Positions 1 to 12,784 are shown, counted from the first letter of the stretch. The stretch is DNA of 64,000 nucleotides from Stomorhina lunata (GCA_933228675.1 OW121743.1:89139438-89203437); one strand, 5' to 3'. Notes: a model not told the origin generated them from the letters alone. Program-made: numbers and translations.

Positions 1-534
1 AAGTATGTTTAAAAATTTATAGAAAATTTTTAAAAACTTAAGAAAATTTTTAGTAAATTTCCGATATTAGAGAAAATTTTTAGTCAATTTTCGGTATTGA
101 CAAAGTTTACAGAAAATTTTCGGTATATAGAAATTTTTTGTAAATTTCAGACCTAGAGAAAATTTATAGTAAATTTCAGATATAAAGAAAATTTATAGTA
201 AATATTCGATATAGAGAAAATTTATAACAAATTTTCGATTTTGGAGAAATTAATAGTAAATTTTTGATACAGAAATAATTTATAGTAAATTTCGAAATAG
301 TTAAAACTTCTAATAAATTTTCGACATAGATAATATTTATAGTAAATTTTCGGTATAGAAAAATTTATAGTATATTTTCGATATGAAGAAAATTTATAGT
401 AAATATTTGATTTAAATAAAATTTATAGTGAGTTGCCGATTTATAGAAAATTTATAGTTAATTTTAGATATTATAGTAAGTTTTCGATTTAAAAAAAATT
501 ATAGTAAATTGTCGATTTAAATTTTTGATATAGA

Positions 535-1485
535 GAAAATTTATAGTAAGTTTTCGATTTAAAGAAAATTTATAGTAAATTTTAGATATATAGAAAATTT
601 ATATTAAATTTTCGATATAGAGAGAATTTTTAGAAAATTTTCCATTTGGTTAAAATTTATAGTAAATTTCCGATATAAAGAAAATTTATAGTAACTTTTC
701 GATAAAAAGAAAATTTATAGTAAATTTTCGATATAGGGAAAATGTATAGTTAATTTTTTATTTAAAGAAAATTTATGGTAAATTTGTAATGCAGAGAAAA
801 TTTATAGTAAATTATTGATATAACGAAATTTTATAGTAAATTGTCGATTTATAGAAAATTTTTATTAAATTTTTGATATAGAGAATTTATATAGCAAATT
901 TTCGATACAGACAAAATTTATAGTAAACTTTCGATGTAGAAAAAATGTATAGTAAATTTTTGAAATAAAGAAAATTTATATAAAATGTTTGAGATATAGA
1001 AAATTTATATAAAATTTTCAAAATAGGGACCACTTATAGTAAATTTTCGATATAGAAAATTTTATAGTAAATTTTTGACTTAGAGAAAATTTTTAGTAAG
1101 TTTTCGATTTAAAGAAAATTTATAGTAAATTTTAGATATATAGAAAATTTATATTAAATTTTCGATATAGAGAGAATTTTTAGAAAATTTTCCATTTAGT
1201 TAAAATTTATAGTAAATTTCCGATATAAAGAAAATTTATAGTAACTTTTCGATAAAAAGAAAATTTATAGTAAATTTTCGATATAGGGAAAATGTATAGT
1301 TAATTTTTTATTTAAAGAAAATTTATGGTAAATTTGTAATGCAGAGAAAATTTATAGTAAATTATTAATATAACGAAATTTTATAGTAAATTGTCGATTT
1401 ATAGAAAATTTTTGATATAGAGAATTTTTATAGCAAATTTTCGATACAGACAAAATTTATAGTAAACTTTCGATATAGAAAATTT
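535..1485. repeat. 550-bp higher-order repeat in the satellite
   Basis: The block from about 540 is repeated at a 550-bp offset. Matching landmarks are 'ttttcgatttaaagaaaa' at 551 and 1101 and 'aatttgtaatgcagag' at 781 and 1331. The two copies differ by few bases until about 850, where a short deletion shifts the second copy. This points to segment-scale unequal exchange after monomer divergence. Confidence 0.8.
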
Positions 1486-3044
1486 TATAGTAAATTTTTT
1501 ACATAGAGAAAATTTATAGTAAGTTTTCGATTTAAAGAAAACATATGGTAAATTTTAGATATATAGAAAATTTATATTAAATTTTCGATATAGAGAGAAT
1601 TTGTAGAAAATTTTATAGTAAATTTTCGATATAAAGAAAATTTATAGTAACTTTTCGATATAAAGAAAATTTATAGTAAATTTTTGATTTAAAGAAAATT
1701 TATGGTAAATTTTTAATGCAGAGAAAATTTAAAGTAAATTATTGATATAACGAAATTTTATAGTAAATTTTCGATATAGAGAAATTTATAATCAATTTTC
1801 GATATAGAGAAAATTTATAGTAAATTTTTGATATAGAGAAAATTTACAAATTTTTGATGTAATGAAACTTTATAGTAAATTTTCGTTGTAGAGAAAATTT
1901 ACAGTAAATTTAATATAAACTTACAGCAAATTTTTGAGACAGGGGAAATTAATAGTAAATTTTCGATATAAAGAGAAAATTTGTAGTAAATTTTCGATAT
2001 CGACAAAAATTATAGCAAATTTTATATATAGAGAAAATTTAAATAAATGTTCGATAAAGAAATATTTTATAGTAAATTTTCGATATACATAAAGAAAATT
2101 TATAGTTAATTTTCAATATAGAGAAAATTTTCTATATAAAAAAAAATTATAGTAAATTTTTGATATAGAGAAAATGATAAGAAAATTTTCGACATAGAGA
2201 AAATTTGTAGAAAATTATCGATGCAGGGAAAATTTATAGTAAATTTTTGATATGGGTAAGTTTATAGTTAATTTTCGATATAGAAAATATTTATAGTAAA
2301 TTTTCGATTTCGAAAAAATTCATAGCAAATTTTCGATTTAGAGTAATTTTCGATATAGAGAAAATTTATAGTAAATTTTCGATAAAGAGAAAATTTATAG
2401 TTAATTTTCGATATAGGAAAATTTATAGTAAATTTTTAATATAGAGAAAATTTTTGATATAGGAAATTTATAGTAAATTTTCAATATAAAGATAATTTTT
2501 AGTTAGTTTTCAATTTAGAAGAAATTTGTAGAAAATTTTCGATATAGAATAAATTTATAGTAAATGTTCGATATAAGGAAAATTTGTAGCAAATTTTTGA
2601 TATGGAGAAAATTTATAGTAAATTTTTGATATAGAGAAAATTTATAGTAAATTTTTGCTATGGGAAATTTATGGTAAATTTTAATATAAAAAAAATTTAT
2701 AGTTAGTTTTCGATTTAGAAAAAATTTGTAGTAAATTTTCGATATAGAAAAAATTTATAGTAAATTTTCGATATAGAAAAAATTTGTAGTAAATTTTTGA
2801 TATAGGGAAAATTTGTAAAAAATTTTCGATATAAAATAAATTTATAGAAAATTTTCGATATAGAGAAAATTTATAGTTAATTTTCGATATAGAGATTATT
2901 TATAGTAAATTTTCAATATTAAGAAAATTTATAAAAAATTTTCTATATAAAGAAAATTTATTTGTAAATTTTCGATGTAGAGTAAATTTATAGTAAATTT
3001 TCGATATGGAAAAAATTTTCAGTAAATTTTTGATATAAGGAAAA

Positions 3045-3104
3045 TTGTTTATGTTACGAATTAATAAGTTTACTTACATATCGCCCAATTTATCTAGATC
3101 AAAT
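3045..3104. other. Non-satellite interruption
   Basis: About 60 bp of unrelated sequence within the 27-bp satellite. It contains 'tacttacatatcgccca' (3071-3087), a 17-mer that recurs at 4590-4606. Read on the minus strand both copies carry GTAAGTA, which resembles a 5' splice-site, but no exon can be supported. Confidence 0.5.
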
Positions 3105-3618
3105 TTATAGTAAATTTTCGATATAGAGAAAATTTATAGTAAATAGAGAATATTTGTAGTAAATTTTCGAGAAAATTTATAGTAGATTTTCGATATAAAG
3201 AAAATTTATAGTAAATTTTGATATAGAGAAAATTTATAATTAATTTTCGATATAGGGACAATTTTTAGCAAATTTTCGATAAAGAAACAATTTTTAGTAA
3301 ATTTTCGATGTAGAGAAAATTTATAGTAAATTTTAGAAATCGATAAAAGTTATAGTAAAATTTCGATACAGAGAAAATTTTTAGCAAATTTTTAATATAG
3401 AGAAATTTTATATTAAATTTTCGATATAAAGAAAATTGATAGCAAATTTTTGGTATAAAGAAAATTTATAGTAAATTTTCGATATAGAGGAAATTTAGAG
3501 TAAATTTTCGATATAGAGAAAATTTAAATTAAGTTTTCGATCTAAAATTATTTTAAAGTAAATTTTCAATATAGGAAACAAATTTTAATATAATTGTAAT
3601 AATCCAAATTTTCTGAGC

Positions 3619-3831
3619 TCAGATTAGGTGGGATGTCGTAGCTTTTTGCTTTAGCATTCTCATACCATGACATATACCAAACAAATTATAATAAACTAAT
3701 ACAAAACTAAACAGAGAAATATATTTAGCTCTTTGCTTTTTAGGGTAAAAGAACTTATAATGAAATAAAATTGAAAGAATAAAAAAAAGTGGGTAAAGAA
3801 CGAATATTTCAGGCGGTATATTATCCTTCAT
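3619..3831 (-). CDS. Possible small membrane-protein ORF (70 aa), unrecognised
   Basis: An ATG-initiated ORF with two hydrophobic stretches (about residues 8-26 and 39-53) separated by a basic patch KKQRAK at residues 31-36. The codons are less monotonous than the surrounding satellite, which is the only reason it is listed. I do not recognise a family. In DNA this AT-rich, TTT/ATT-rich frames give hydrophobic peptides by chance, so this may be a shadow ORF. No splice sites or promoter can be assigned. Confidence 0.15.
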   Translation of the reverse strand: MKDNIPPEIFVLYPLFFILSILFHYKFFYPKKQRAKYISLFSFVLVYYNLFGICHGMRMLKQKATTSHLI

Positions 3832-3964
3832 TTTTCCTCAGAAAACCATTATTCCACAGCAAACTTTAAACTAATTTGAATAAGTATTAAAAAAGATATC
3901 ATTTATTGATTCGGTGGATAAATCTTACCCTTTAGCTGATTTAATTTAAGTTCGAGCGATTTTT

Positions 3965-4200
3965 TTATTACATTCCCATAAAAGGGTTGTTACAAAACTT
4001 GAAGTGGTAGTGCCTACTGTTTTGTAAAGTAAACTAGCTCTTAATTTATTTAAAATTACCACGAGGACCATTTGCACTGTGTAGTGTATCCACCAGAGTC
4101 TCTGCTAGGAATCGAACCCACACCTTTACCCAATCAGTCTAGAACAATACCCCGAATAGACATTTGACTTTTCAAATTAATGTCAGGTGATTGCAATGAA
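3965..4200 (-). repeat. tRNA-derived SINE-like remnant
   Basis: The minus strand carries GGTTCGATTCC (4109-4119 on the plus strand as its complement), an exact match to the RNA polymerase III B-box consensus. The upstream A-box region on the same strand is degenerate. The flanks do not fold into a tRNA that I can draw. The boundaries are approximate. Confidence 0.4.
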
Positions 4201-5126
4201 ACCCATTTAAAATTGCAGTTTATTTGAAATATACTCGTAGTAACATTTCTTTCTTAAGATTTTTCTTAAATTCCAATTATAAATTTTACATAATTTATCT
4301 TGCATAATAATTATGTTGCCTACCACACATCTTGTGGTAGTGTAGAGTACATTTAAAAAGTAAAAAAATAAATTATGCTGAAATGAAATTAAAAAAAAAA
4401 AAAAAATCTCGCAGTGTTTTGGCCTTCAAAATTTTTGGCGGTTATTGAACCAACAACAACATACCCCAAAATACAACAAATACAGCCACTACTTAATTCA
4501 AATATACTAAAAGAACAAATTCACCATGGCTTAGTCAAGAATAGCAACAACAACAACAACAACGACCATCCAGAAAACAACATAATAAATACTTACATAT
4601 CGCCCATTTCTAAGAAGAAGGATATTACTCAAAATTTCTAGTTTCTGAATTAAGGATAACGAATAATGCTCCTTTCCTCATGTAAAGAAAAAGGCTTAAA
4701 TAAAAATATTGTTATAACTATAATCAGAACGACTTTTTTGTGTTATGTCGTTCTTCTTGTAAATGAGACCAAAATAATCAACAAACCTACTCACATACAT
4801 AAATATTAATACAAAGCTGCTTCTTTATCGACACACACACTCACACACAAACTCACGAATTAATTTCACTCATACATGAAAAAAATACGCACTCTTAGCA
4901 AAAAACCGACAACAAAAAAAAGGTTTGAAAATCGCTTATTTAACAAATGAATGTCTAACTTAAAACAGCAGCAACAACAACAACAAAGCGGATCCATTAA
5001 GTAAAAATTAAACATACCTCTTCAATTCTTTCGCATATCAACCATCAAAATTTTTAATGTTTAGGGCAATAGTGGAATATTTAGTGGGATTGTTGTAGAA
5101 TCGTATAGAGTATATTTTAAGATATT

Positions 5127-5924
5127 TATACCCTTCACCACCATAGGTGGAAAGGGTATTATAAGTTTGTGCTGATGTTTGTAACGCATAGAAATATTTG
5201 TCTTAGACCCACCTTTTAGTATACCAATAGACTTAGAATCACTTTCTGAGTCGATTTAGCGATGTCCGTCCGTCCGTCCGTCCGTCTGGCTGGCTGGCTG
5301 GACCCCCATGTAAACCTTGTAATCAAACTACAGGTCGCAATTCTAAAGATAATTTGATGAAATTTGGCACAGATAATTTTTTTGATAATGGAACCATGGC
5401 TATTGAAATTGGTCAAAATCGGTCCATTATTTATGGTACCTCAAATAGGTCTCACTTCCCGGAATTGCTATATTGGCCACGAATATCAATATTTTTCATG
5501 AAATTTAAAACAAATACTGCTTATATCAATTAAAATCACTGTACCAAATTTTGTTGAAATCGGTCCACATTTGACCATAGCTCCCATACAAACTCTTCTT
5601 TAAAAACGCACTAAATGAGACAAAAAATCACTAAAACGCTCGTAAATCTAAAGATAATGGAAATTTTGAGTCTATTTTCTGCATACATAATTTGTGTAAC
5701 AACTGTAATCAATCTGCCAAATTTCGAGATAATCGGTCCACATTTGACCCTAGCTCTCATATAAGTCCAAATGAAGGAAACAGGTTGAATATATAAGTTT
5801 TGAGAAAATGTTTGTATGATGGCAAAATTTCTGTCTTTACACAGGAAAAATAACACCTTTGACCTTAGTGCTGAAGGGTATCGTATGGTCGGCTTGACCG
5901 ACTATAGCGCTTTCTTACTTGTTT
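5127..5924 (-). mobile_element. Mini-me/Helentron-like non-autonomous element, copy A
   Basis: Full-length copy of a dispersed family found at least five times here. Read on the minus strand it opens with ACAAGTAAGAAAGCGCTATAG and a short inverted repeat (GGTCAAGC/CGACC), and it ends GGTGGTGAAGGGTATA. Near the 3' end is the conserved segment gcgatgtccgtccgtccg, here expanded into GTCC/GTCT and GGCT tetramers at 5262-5300. There are no long TIRs and no obvious target duplication. This matches the described dipteran mini-me elements with a (GTCY)n core, related to DINE-1/Helentrons. ORFs of 60-80 aa inside it are not conserved proteins. Confidence 0.8.
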
Positions 5925-6810
5925 TACATGCCTTTAGTTCTAAGCGTTTTTTTTCAATCAATTTTTCAATCGTCCCGACATTAAGAAGATTTCGGCATTA
6001 CTTAATTTGTTCACCTGTTTATTGAAGATACAAATATTCCTATATTACAGAAATCTAAATTTAGGATAAATCACTTTATTAAGACAATTTCGAGTCTATC
6101 GGATTGACTGACATATTGATGATATACTTAAAGACATTCATTTAAAATAATGACAAGGTTCTTATAGAGTTCAATATGAAGCATATTAAATGCTTCTTAG
6201 GGTTGTGTTTTCTCATTGGCCTAGTCTCATAGAGATCCTAGAGTTGATCCCCCTAACGGTTTCATGTATCCTAGGTGAACAAAGTGAACAAATACCAATG
6301 ATTCTAATGAAAATCTGTCATAAGACACTAAGAATTCAGTCTGATTATAAGACCCACTTAGACTTTATCGTCTAAGTTCTTAAGCGTACCAATATCTATA
6401 TAAATCAGCTAGGCCTAAAAAATTAAGACTAGCCCAGAGTTAATCCCCTTTTATTCGATGGACAGGGTAATTGCAGAGAATATGTTTTACGAAATCCTTC
6501 TCGCCAAAGCTTTAAATGTCACTAGTTATAACCTTCAGCCTAACCAGTTTTCAATTTTCGTTAGTTATTTAACAAATGGGGCTCACAAAATCCACAAACA
6601 GTCCTCGGAAAATATTTACATCCAATGAAACCGAGCGTATGGTGAGGCTTCAGGCGGCATCGTCTGCCGATATTTTTTGAAAATGAGAATGGAAACGCCG
6701 TCGCCGTGAATTTTCTGCACTACCAAACCATGATAATGGATTTTTTTGTGACCACAATAGGCTAATGTTAACATCGACGAGCTTCGGCAAGACGGCGAGA
6801 CAATATTAGC
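5925..6810. other. Diffuse sequence, no gene seen
   Basis: No conserved ORF, RNA gene or recognisable element. From about 6600 to 6800 the base composition is less AT-rich, with several CG dinucleotides, right up to the (GTCT)n array. That may be the eroded body of the element that seeded the microsatellite. Confidence 0.5.
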
Positions 6811-6824
6811 TCCGTCCGTCTGTA

Positions 6825-6923
<99 letters not shown>

Positions 6924-6924
6924 A

Positions 6925-7013
<89 letters not shown>

Positions 7014-7032
7014 GTCTGTCTGTCTGTCTGTA

Positions 7033-7109
<77 letters not shown>

Positions 7110-7112
7110 GCC

Positions 7113-7145
<33 letters not shown>

Positions 7146-7181
7146 TTCTGTCCGTCTGTCTGTCCATCTGTCTTTCTTTCT
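6811..7181. repeat. (GTCT)n microsatellite, ~370 bp
   Basis: An almost uninterrupted GTCT array with scattered GTCC, GTAT and CTAT variants. It lacks the mini-me-like flanks that border the arrays at 32914 and 38063, so it is either a solitary expansion or its host element has decayed. Frames through it give Asp-Arg-Gln-Thr or Ser-Val-Cys-Leu periodic peptides, which are artefacts. Confidence 0.95.
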
Positions 7182-7726
7182 TATCTTACAGATTGCATTA
7201 CCCGACATATTCTTACTTATGTCTGCTGTTGTTGTAATTATCGAAATTCTGAGATGTTCGAGTAGTTCCGAGACGACTGCCATGCGAACGACAATTACTA
7301 TCGTTACGACGACTGACTTTTAAAAACACTATGGTTTTTACTTAGACTTAAGACCCTATAACTAGTTTCTGCTTTTCGCAAGCTTTTGTCTAGTTATAGG
7401 AATTACAAAAGTTGAGCATTTATTCGAGTATAATCATATATTAGGATTCAACCTACTAGGATACATTTCAAAAGCAGGGTCAAGTCAAAACACGTACTGA
7501 ACCTCACCATCTTTGGTTCTAACGAAATTTTGTATATCAAGAGTCTATATTCAATGCTGACTATGAACCAAGTAAAATATTTTTCAGAATGGGCAAAAAC
7601 TGTTTAATATCCAAAATATTTAAATAGAAGTCAATATTTCTTCTAAAAAAGTGATTTTGAAAAAAATTGAATATAGGCTCTCTTCCAAATTTTGAATTTT
7701 TTTTTTGGTTTTGTTTTCTTCAAGAT
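7182..7726. other. Diffuse sequence, no gene seen
   Basis: No gene or repeat is recognised. The first 140 bp are relatively CG-rich and end in the triplet-like run gttacgacgactgac. Confidence 0.5.
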
Positions 7727-8431
7727 TTTTTTGTGCTGATGTTTATAACGTATAGAAATAATAGTCTGAGCCACACCTTTTAGTACACCAATCGACTTAG
7801 AATCACTTTCTGAGCTGTTTTAACAATGTCCGTCCGGCTGGCTGGCCGGTTATCCATGTAAGCTTGTTGTCATTTTACAGGTCGTAACTTAAAAGATAAA
7901 ATGACGAAATTGGTACAGGCTCATGTTTTGGTCCAAGAACGATGCCTATACTTTTTGGGCGAAATCGGATGAATATTTCGGGTACCTCCCATAGGGATGC
8001 CTTCCCGGAATAGAGTTTTTGGTTCTTTACATGCACAAATATTGACTATGATAACCTTAATCAGTGTACCTAATTTCGTATAAATCGGCCCATATTTGAT
8101 CATACCTCCCATACAAGACACTTTTTTAAAAGACGCTTATATACACATAAATGCACAAAAACGTTAATAACTCTAAAGGTAAATGCATTTGATTTCTTAA
8201 ACTTTGCACAGATAAATATTTTGCGAATATAAACCAATAACCAAAATTTGGTAACAATCGGTCCATAATTGACCCTAGCTCCCATATAAAAAAAAAATAT
8301 AGCACATAGTGTATGTATGTACGTCTCTAAGACTTAAGGAAAACTTGTTTAATTGTTGGTCCATATTTTACCTTAGTAGTGAAGGGTATCATGTAGTCGG
8401 GCTTGACCGACTATAACTTTTCTTACTTGTT
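7727..8431 (-). mobile_element. Mini-me/Helentron-like element, copy B (diverged)
   Basis: Same family as copy A: on the minus strand it begins ACAAGTAAGAAAAGTTATAG and contains GACTATAGTC-type subterminal sequence, 'gaccctagctcccatataa' blocks and the GTCCGTCC core (about 7828-7838) followed by GGCT repeats. The 3' terminus lacks the usual ggtggtgaagggtata, so it is truncated at about 7727. It is clearly more diverged than copies A, C, D and H, hence older. Confidence 0.7.
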
Positions 8432-9837
8432 TTGTTTTTATTTTTGGGACACTCTAACAGCTAGCCGAGGCATTTTTTCGACGAAAAATAAGATGTAAAA
8501 AGTGTAAAACTTTAAATAAATAATTGTATCTAGCCGTTTTGTGAAATATTAAATTGTGCTCAAAAATCACATTTTAACCGCGAACATGAAAAAGAAGGAG
8601 ATGAAATTCGGGAACAAATTAAATCATTATTTTCACTGATTTACGAATCTTTAAAAAAAATATGAAATATGATTTTTTTTTTCCTATTAAAAAACATTTA
8701 AGTAAAAACTGTATCGTCCGTCATGTAGCGTCCGCAACAGTTCATTTATGGATATTTGTTGAAACTGGAGACTTTAAAATATTTTATAACAGCTGTTTTG
8801 TAATCCTCTGATTTTCCTCTATATTTAATGTATTTACAATTTTTTCATTACTATGACCGATTTGATGAAGATTACAGAAACACGTGTTGAAAAGTCACTC
8901 CTATTTTTTGTAGCGTCCGTCACAGTACTTTAAAAGCGAATATCTTTTGCATCCAAAAGAAGTATGTAACTTAAAAAAAAACCGATATGCAAATATTCTC
9001 TGAAATCTGTGCAAAGATATCTAGTGTGGAACGACAATGGGATACATGGAATACAAAAAAAGTGGGCCTATGTTCGGAACCTAAAATAATAGACTTTTTG
9101 TAATACAACTCTTAGTATTTCAGAACAAATTTCAGCTTTTACGAAAAGCTCAGAACTCAAAAAAACGACTTGTTTTGAGTAATACCTATATTCTACATAT
9201 TCTGAAAATGTAGTCATAACTATCTTCTGTCTGAAACGACATACACGTGCCTTGTTCTTGTTCATAACTCTTTCAACATATTCATTTCATTTCAGTAAGT
9301 CAAGAAACCGTCCAACAACCAAACATTCCAAATACCAAAAATAAACCAAAGCAAAACTTCGTTCTTTCACAAGAATGCGAATGAATGAAATAAATACCTT
9401 TCTAAAATTTTAAAGAACAGCAAAAACTATAAAAAAAAATTAACAACATTTCGTAAACATCAACAAAAAAAAAATCGTTTTTTTTTTTTTCAAATTATTT
9501 ATGCATGTAGAAAATGTTTGCCGAAAATCAGATTTTGGCTAAAACACAAACACTTTCATAAGCAAATCCTTAAAGAGTTAAGAGTTTTTAGACACATAAT
9601 GTTAATTTGGATACAAAATGATTAATTTTGATTTTTACAAATGAATAATTTTAGTAAGTTTTAATTAAAGCGTGAACATAACTTTGTTTGCAATATTAAT
9701 TTCTTATGCCAAATATTTAGGATCTTACTAATGACTTTATTAATGGAAGTATTTTGGGTTTTACCGAAATTTTAACCAATAACTATTTATTTAAAAAAAA
9801 AATATATAATGAAATATAGTATAGTTTAGATTTAATT
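8432..9837. other. Diffuse AT-rich sequence, no gene seen
   Basis: No supported gene. The phrase tgtagcgtccg occurs at 8724 and 8909, suggesting remnants of an older repeat. Poly-A and poly-T runs occur at about 9465-9490. Confidence 0.5.
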
Positions 9838-12335
9838 TTTTGGTACAAAAAATCAAAATTTTTAAATGACCCCAAAAATCAAGTATTTCCTCGATTGGAC
9901 GCTTATTCAAGAAAGTACAGCGAATTTTAAGTTTTTAATACAAAAAATCAAGATTTTCAAAATGATCCCAAAAAGCAAGTATTTTCTCGATTGAAGGCAT
10001 ATTTAAGAAACTACAGTTTTTGCTACAAAAAATCAAAATTTTCAAAATGATCCCAAAAATCAAGTATTTTCCCGATTGGACGCATATTTAGGAAACTACA
10101 GACAATTTTATGTTTTTGATGCAAAAAATTAAAATTTTTAAAAGTATTCCAAAAATCAAGTATTTTCTCGATTGGACGCATATTTAGGAAACTACAGCCA
10201 ATTTTAATTTTTTGGTACAAAAAATCGAAATTTTCAAAATGATCCCAAAAATCAAGTATTTTCTCGATTGTACTCATATTTAGGAAACTACAGACAATTT
10301 TATGTTTTTAGTTCCAAAAATCAATATTTTTAAAATGATCCCTAAAATCAGGTATTTTCTCGATCAGTCGCTTATTCAAGAAAGTACAGCGAATTTTAAG
10401 TTTTTAATACAAAAAATCAAGATTTTCAAAATGATCCCAAAAAGCAAGTATTTTCTCGATTGGACGCTTATTTAAGAAACTACAGCCAATTTTAAGTTTT
10501 TGGCACAAAAAGTCATTTATTTCAAAATGATTCCAAAAACCAAATATTTTCTTAATTGGACGCTTATTTAAGAAACTACAGCCAATTTTACATTTTTGGT
10601 ACAAAGAATCAAAATTTTTAAAATGATCCTAAAAATACAAAGAATCAAAATTTTTAAAATGATCCTAAAAATCAAGTATTTTTTCGATTGGACGCATATT
10701 TAAGAAACTACAGCAAATTTTAAGTTTTTGGTACAAATCAAATTTTTCAAAATGATCCCAAAAATCAAGTATTTTCCCGAGTGGACGCATATTTAGGAAA
10801 CTACAGACAATTTTATGTTTTTAGTTCCAAAAATCAATATTTTTAAAATGATCCCTAAAATCAGGTATTTTCTCGATCAGACGCTTATTCAAGAAAGTAC
10901 AGCGAATTTTAAGTTTTTAATACAAAAAATCAAGATTTTCAAAATGATCCCAAAAAGCAAGTATTTTCTCGATTGGAAGCATATTTAGGAAACTACAGAC
11001 AATTTTATGTTTTTGATGCAAAAAATTAAAATTTTTAAAAGTATTCCAAAAATCAAGTATTTTCTCGATTGGACGCATATTTAGGAAACTACAGCCAATT
11101 TTAATTTTTTGGTACAAAAAATCGAAATTTTCAATATGATCAAAAAAAAAAAACAAGTATTTTCTCGATTGGACGCTTATTTAAGAAACTACAGCCAATT
11201 TTAAGTTTTTGGCACAAAAAGTCATTTATTTCAAAATGATTCCAAAAACCAAATATTTTCTTAATTGGACTCTTATTTAAGAAACTACAGCCAATTTTAC
11301 ATTTTTGGTACAAAGAATCAAAATTTTTAAAATGATCCTAAAAATACAAAGAATCACAATTTTTAAAATGATCCTAAAAATCAAGTATTTTTTCAATTGG
11401 ACGCATATTTAAGAAACTACAGCAAATTTTAAGTTTTTGGTACAAATCAAATTTTTCAAAATGATCCCAAAAATCAAGTATTTTCTCGATTGTACTCATA
11501 TTTAGGAAACTACAGCCAATTTTATGTTTTTAGTTCCAAAAATCAATATTTTTAAAATGATCCCTAAAATCAGGTATTTTCTCGATCAGACGCTTATTCA
11601 AGAAAGTACAGCGAATTTTAAGTTTTTAATACAAAAAATCAAGATTTTCAAAATGATCCCAAAAAGCAAGTATTTTCTCGATTGGAAGCATATTTAAGAA
11701 ACTACAGTTTTTGCTAAAAAAAAACAAAATTTTCAAAATGATCCCAAAAATCAAGTATTTTCCCGATTGGACGCATATTTAGGAAACTACAGACAATTTT
11801 ATGTTTTTGATGCAAAAAATTAAAATTTTTAAAAGTATTCCAAAAATCAAGTTTTTTCTCGATTGGACGCATATTTAAGAAACTACAGCCAATTTTAAGT
11901 TTTTGGTACAAATCAATTTTTTCAAAATGATCCCAAAAATCAAGTATTTTCTCGATTGGACGCATATTTAAGAAACTACAGCCAATTTTAAGTTTTTGGC
12001 ACAAAAAAATCGTTATTTTCAAAATGATCCCAAAAATCAAGTATTTTCTCGATTGGACGCATATTTAAGAAACTACAGCCAATTTTAAGTTTTTAATACA
12101 AAAAATCAAAATTTTTAAAATGATCCCAAAAATCAAGTAACTACAGACAATTTTATGTTTTTGGTACAAAAAATCATTTTTTTTTTAAATTGTCCCAAAA
12201 ATCAAGTATTTTCTTGATTGGACGCATATTTAAGAAACTACAGCCAATTTTAAGTTTTTGGCACAAAAAAATCATTATTTTCAAAATGATCCCAAAAATC
12301 AAGTACTTTCTCGATAAATTTAGAGTTATAGCAAT
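9838..12335. repeat. ~96-bp satellite array, about 26 monomers
   Basis: The monomer contains atgatcccaaaaatcaagt, ttttctcgattggacgcat and aagaaactacagccaatttt. The cgattgga landmark falls at 9892, 9988, 10073, 10169 and 10264, giving a 95-96 bp spacing. Variant monomers recur in blocks: the 'ttagttccaaaaatcaat' type is at about 10298, 10827 and 11528, showing higher-order organisation. Because 96 is divisible by three, the minus strand reads as a ~32-residue repeated peptide in separate ORFs (10023-10277, 10404-10604, 10917-11156, 11714-12040). I treat this as a by-product of the period. Confidence 0.92.
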
Positions 12336-12784
12336 TTTTTCCCGAAAATTCGTGCAAAAAAATTACTTAAAAATAAAGAAATTTTATTCAAACTAAATGC
12401 TTGAAAAACAAACGATATCAAATTTTATTAAACTTTTTGCAAAATAAATTATTTTAAAAAACCCTAATTTATGTTACACAATATTTGCTTGAAAATCTGA
12501 GTTTTCGATCGATGTCGAATGCGGCGATTTGGCGGCCTGGTTTAAGTCGTAAAATTTTAAAGCAAACTAAACTAAAATCAATTATCAGCTGTGGTCAAGG
12601 AAAGCAGTGATGCCAACTCAAACTTGTAACACTCTAAAACACGTTTTGAAAGAAAGTTACATTTTTTAGATCGAGTCGCCTGATTTTATTAGAACACCAT
12701 ATGAGAGCGCCAAAAAGTAAGTAGTTTAAATTTGAAACGAAAAAATCCAATATATTTTCTCATGCGTAAGGTTATATATTGTAC
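12336..12784. other. Spacer between satellite and TIR element
   Basis: No gene seen. A short less AT-rich patch lies at 12505-12550 (tcgatcgatgtcgaatgcgg). Confidence 0.5.

Larger units (their letters stand above)
1..3590. repeat. AT-rich satellite, ~27-bp monomer
   Basis: A diverged tandem array whose typical monomer reads 'gaaaatttatagtaa' followed by 'attttcgatata'. The monomer is about 27 bp and recurs over a hundred times with substitutions and small indels. Above the monomer there is a higher-order unit: the stretch at about 540-945 recurs at about 1090-1480 with an exact 550-bp offset over most of its length, and part of it recurs again near 1515-1700. No coding potential is visible. 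The array is broken by a non-satellite segment at 3045-3104. Confidence 0.9.
3591..5126. other. Diffuse intergenic sequence with simple repeats
   Basis: No gene is supported beyond the weak ORF at 3619-3831. The stretch holds a SINE-like remnant around 3965-4200, a poly-A run near 4389, an (AAC)n run at about 4543-4563, CA-rich sequence at about 4830-4855 and CAG/CAA triplets at about 4966-4986. Such triplet runs are common in fly non-coding DNA. Confidence 0.6.

Noticed and set aside
5216..5856. 60-80 codon ORFs within mini-me-like copies (also at 22116, 40519, 40773)
   Set aside because: They are shared because the element is repeated. Frames differ between copies and the family is non-autonomous.
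6616..7323. ORFs of 90-183 codons with Asp-Arg-Gln-Thr or Ser-Val-Cys-Leu repeats
   Set aside because: They are six-frame translations of the GTCT microsatellite. A tetranucleotide without stops is open in every frame.
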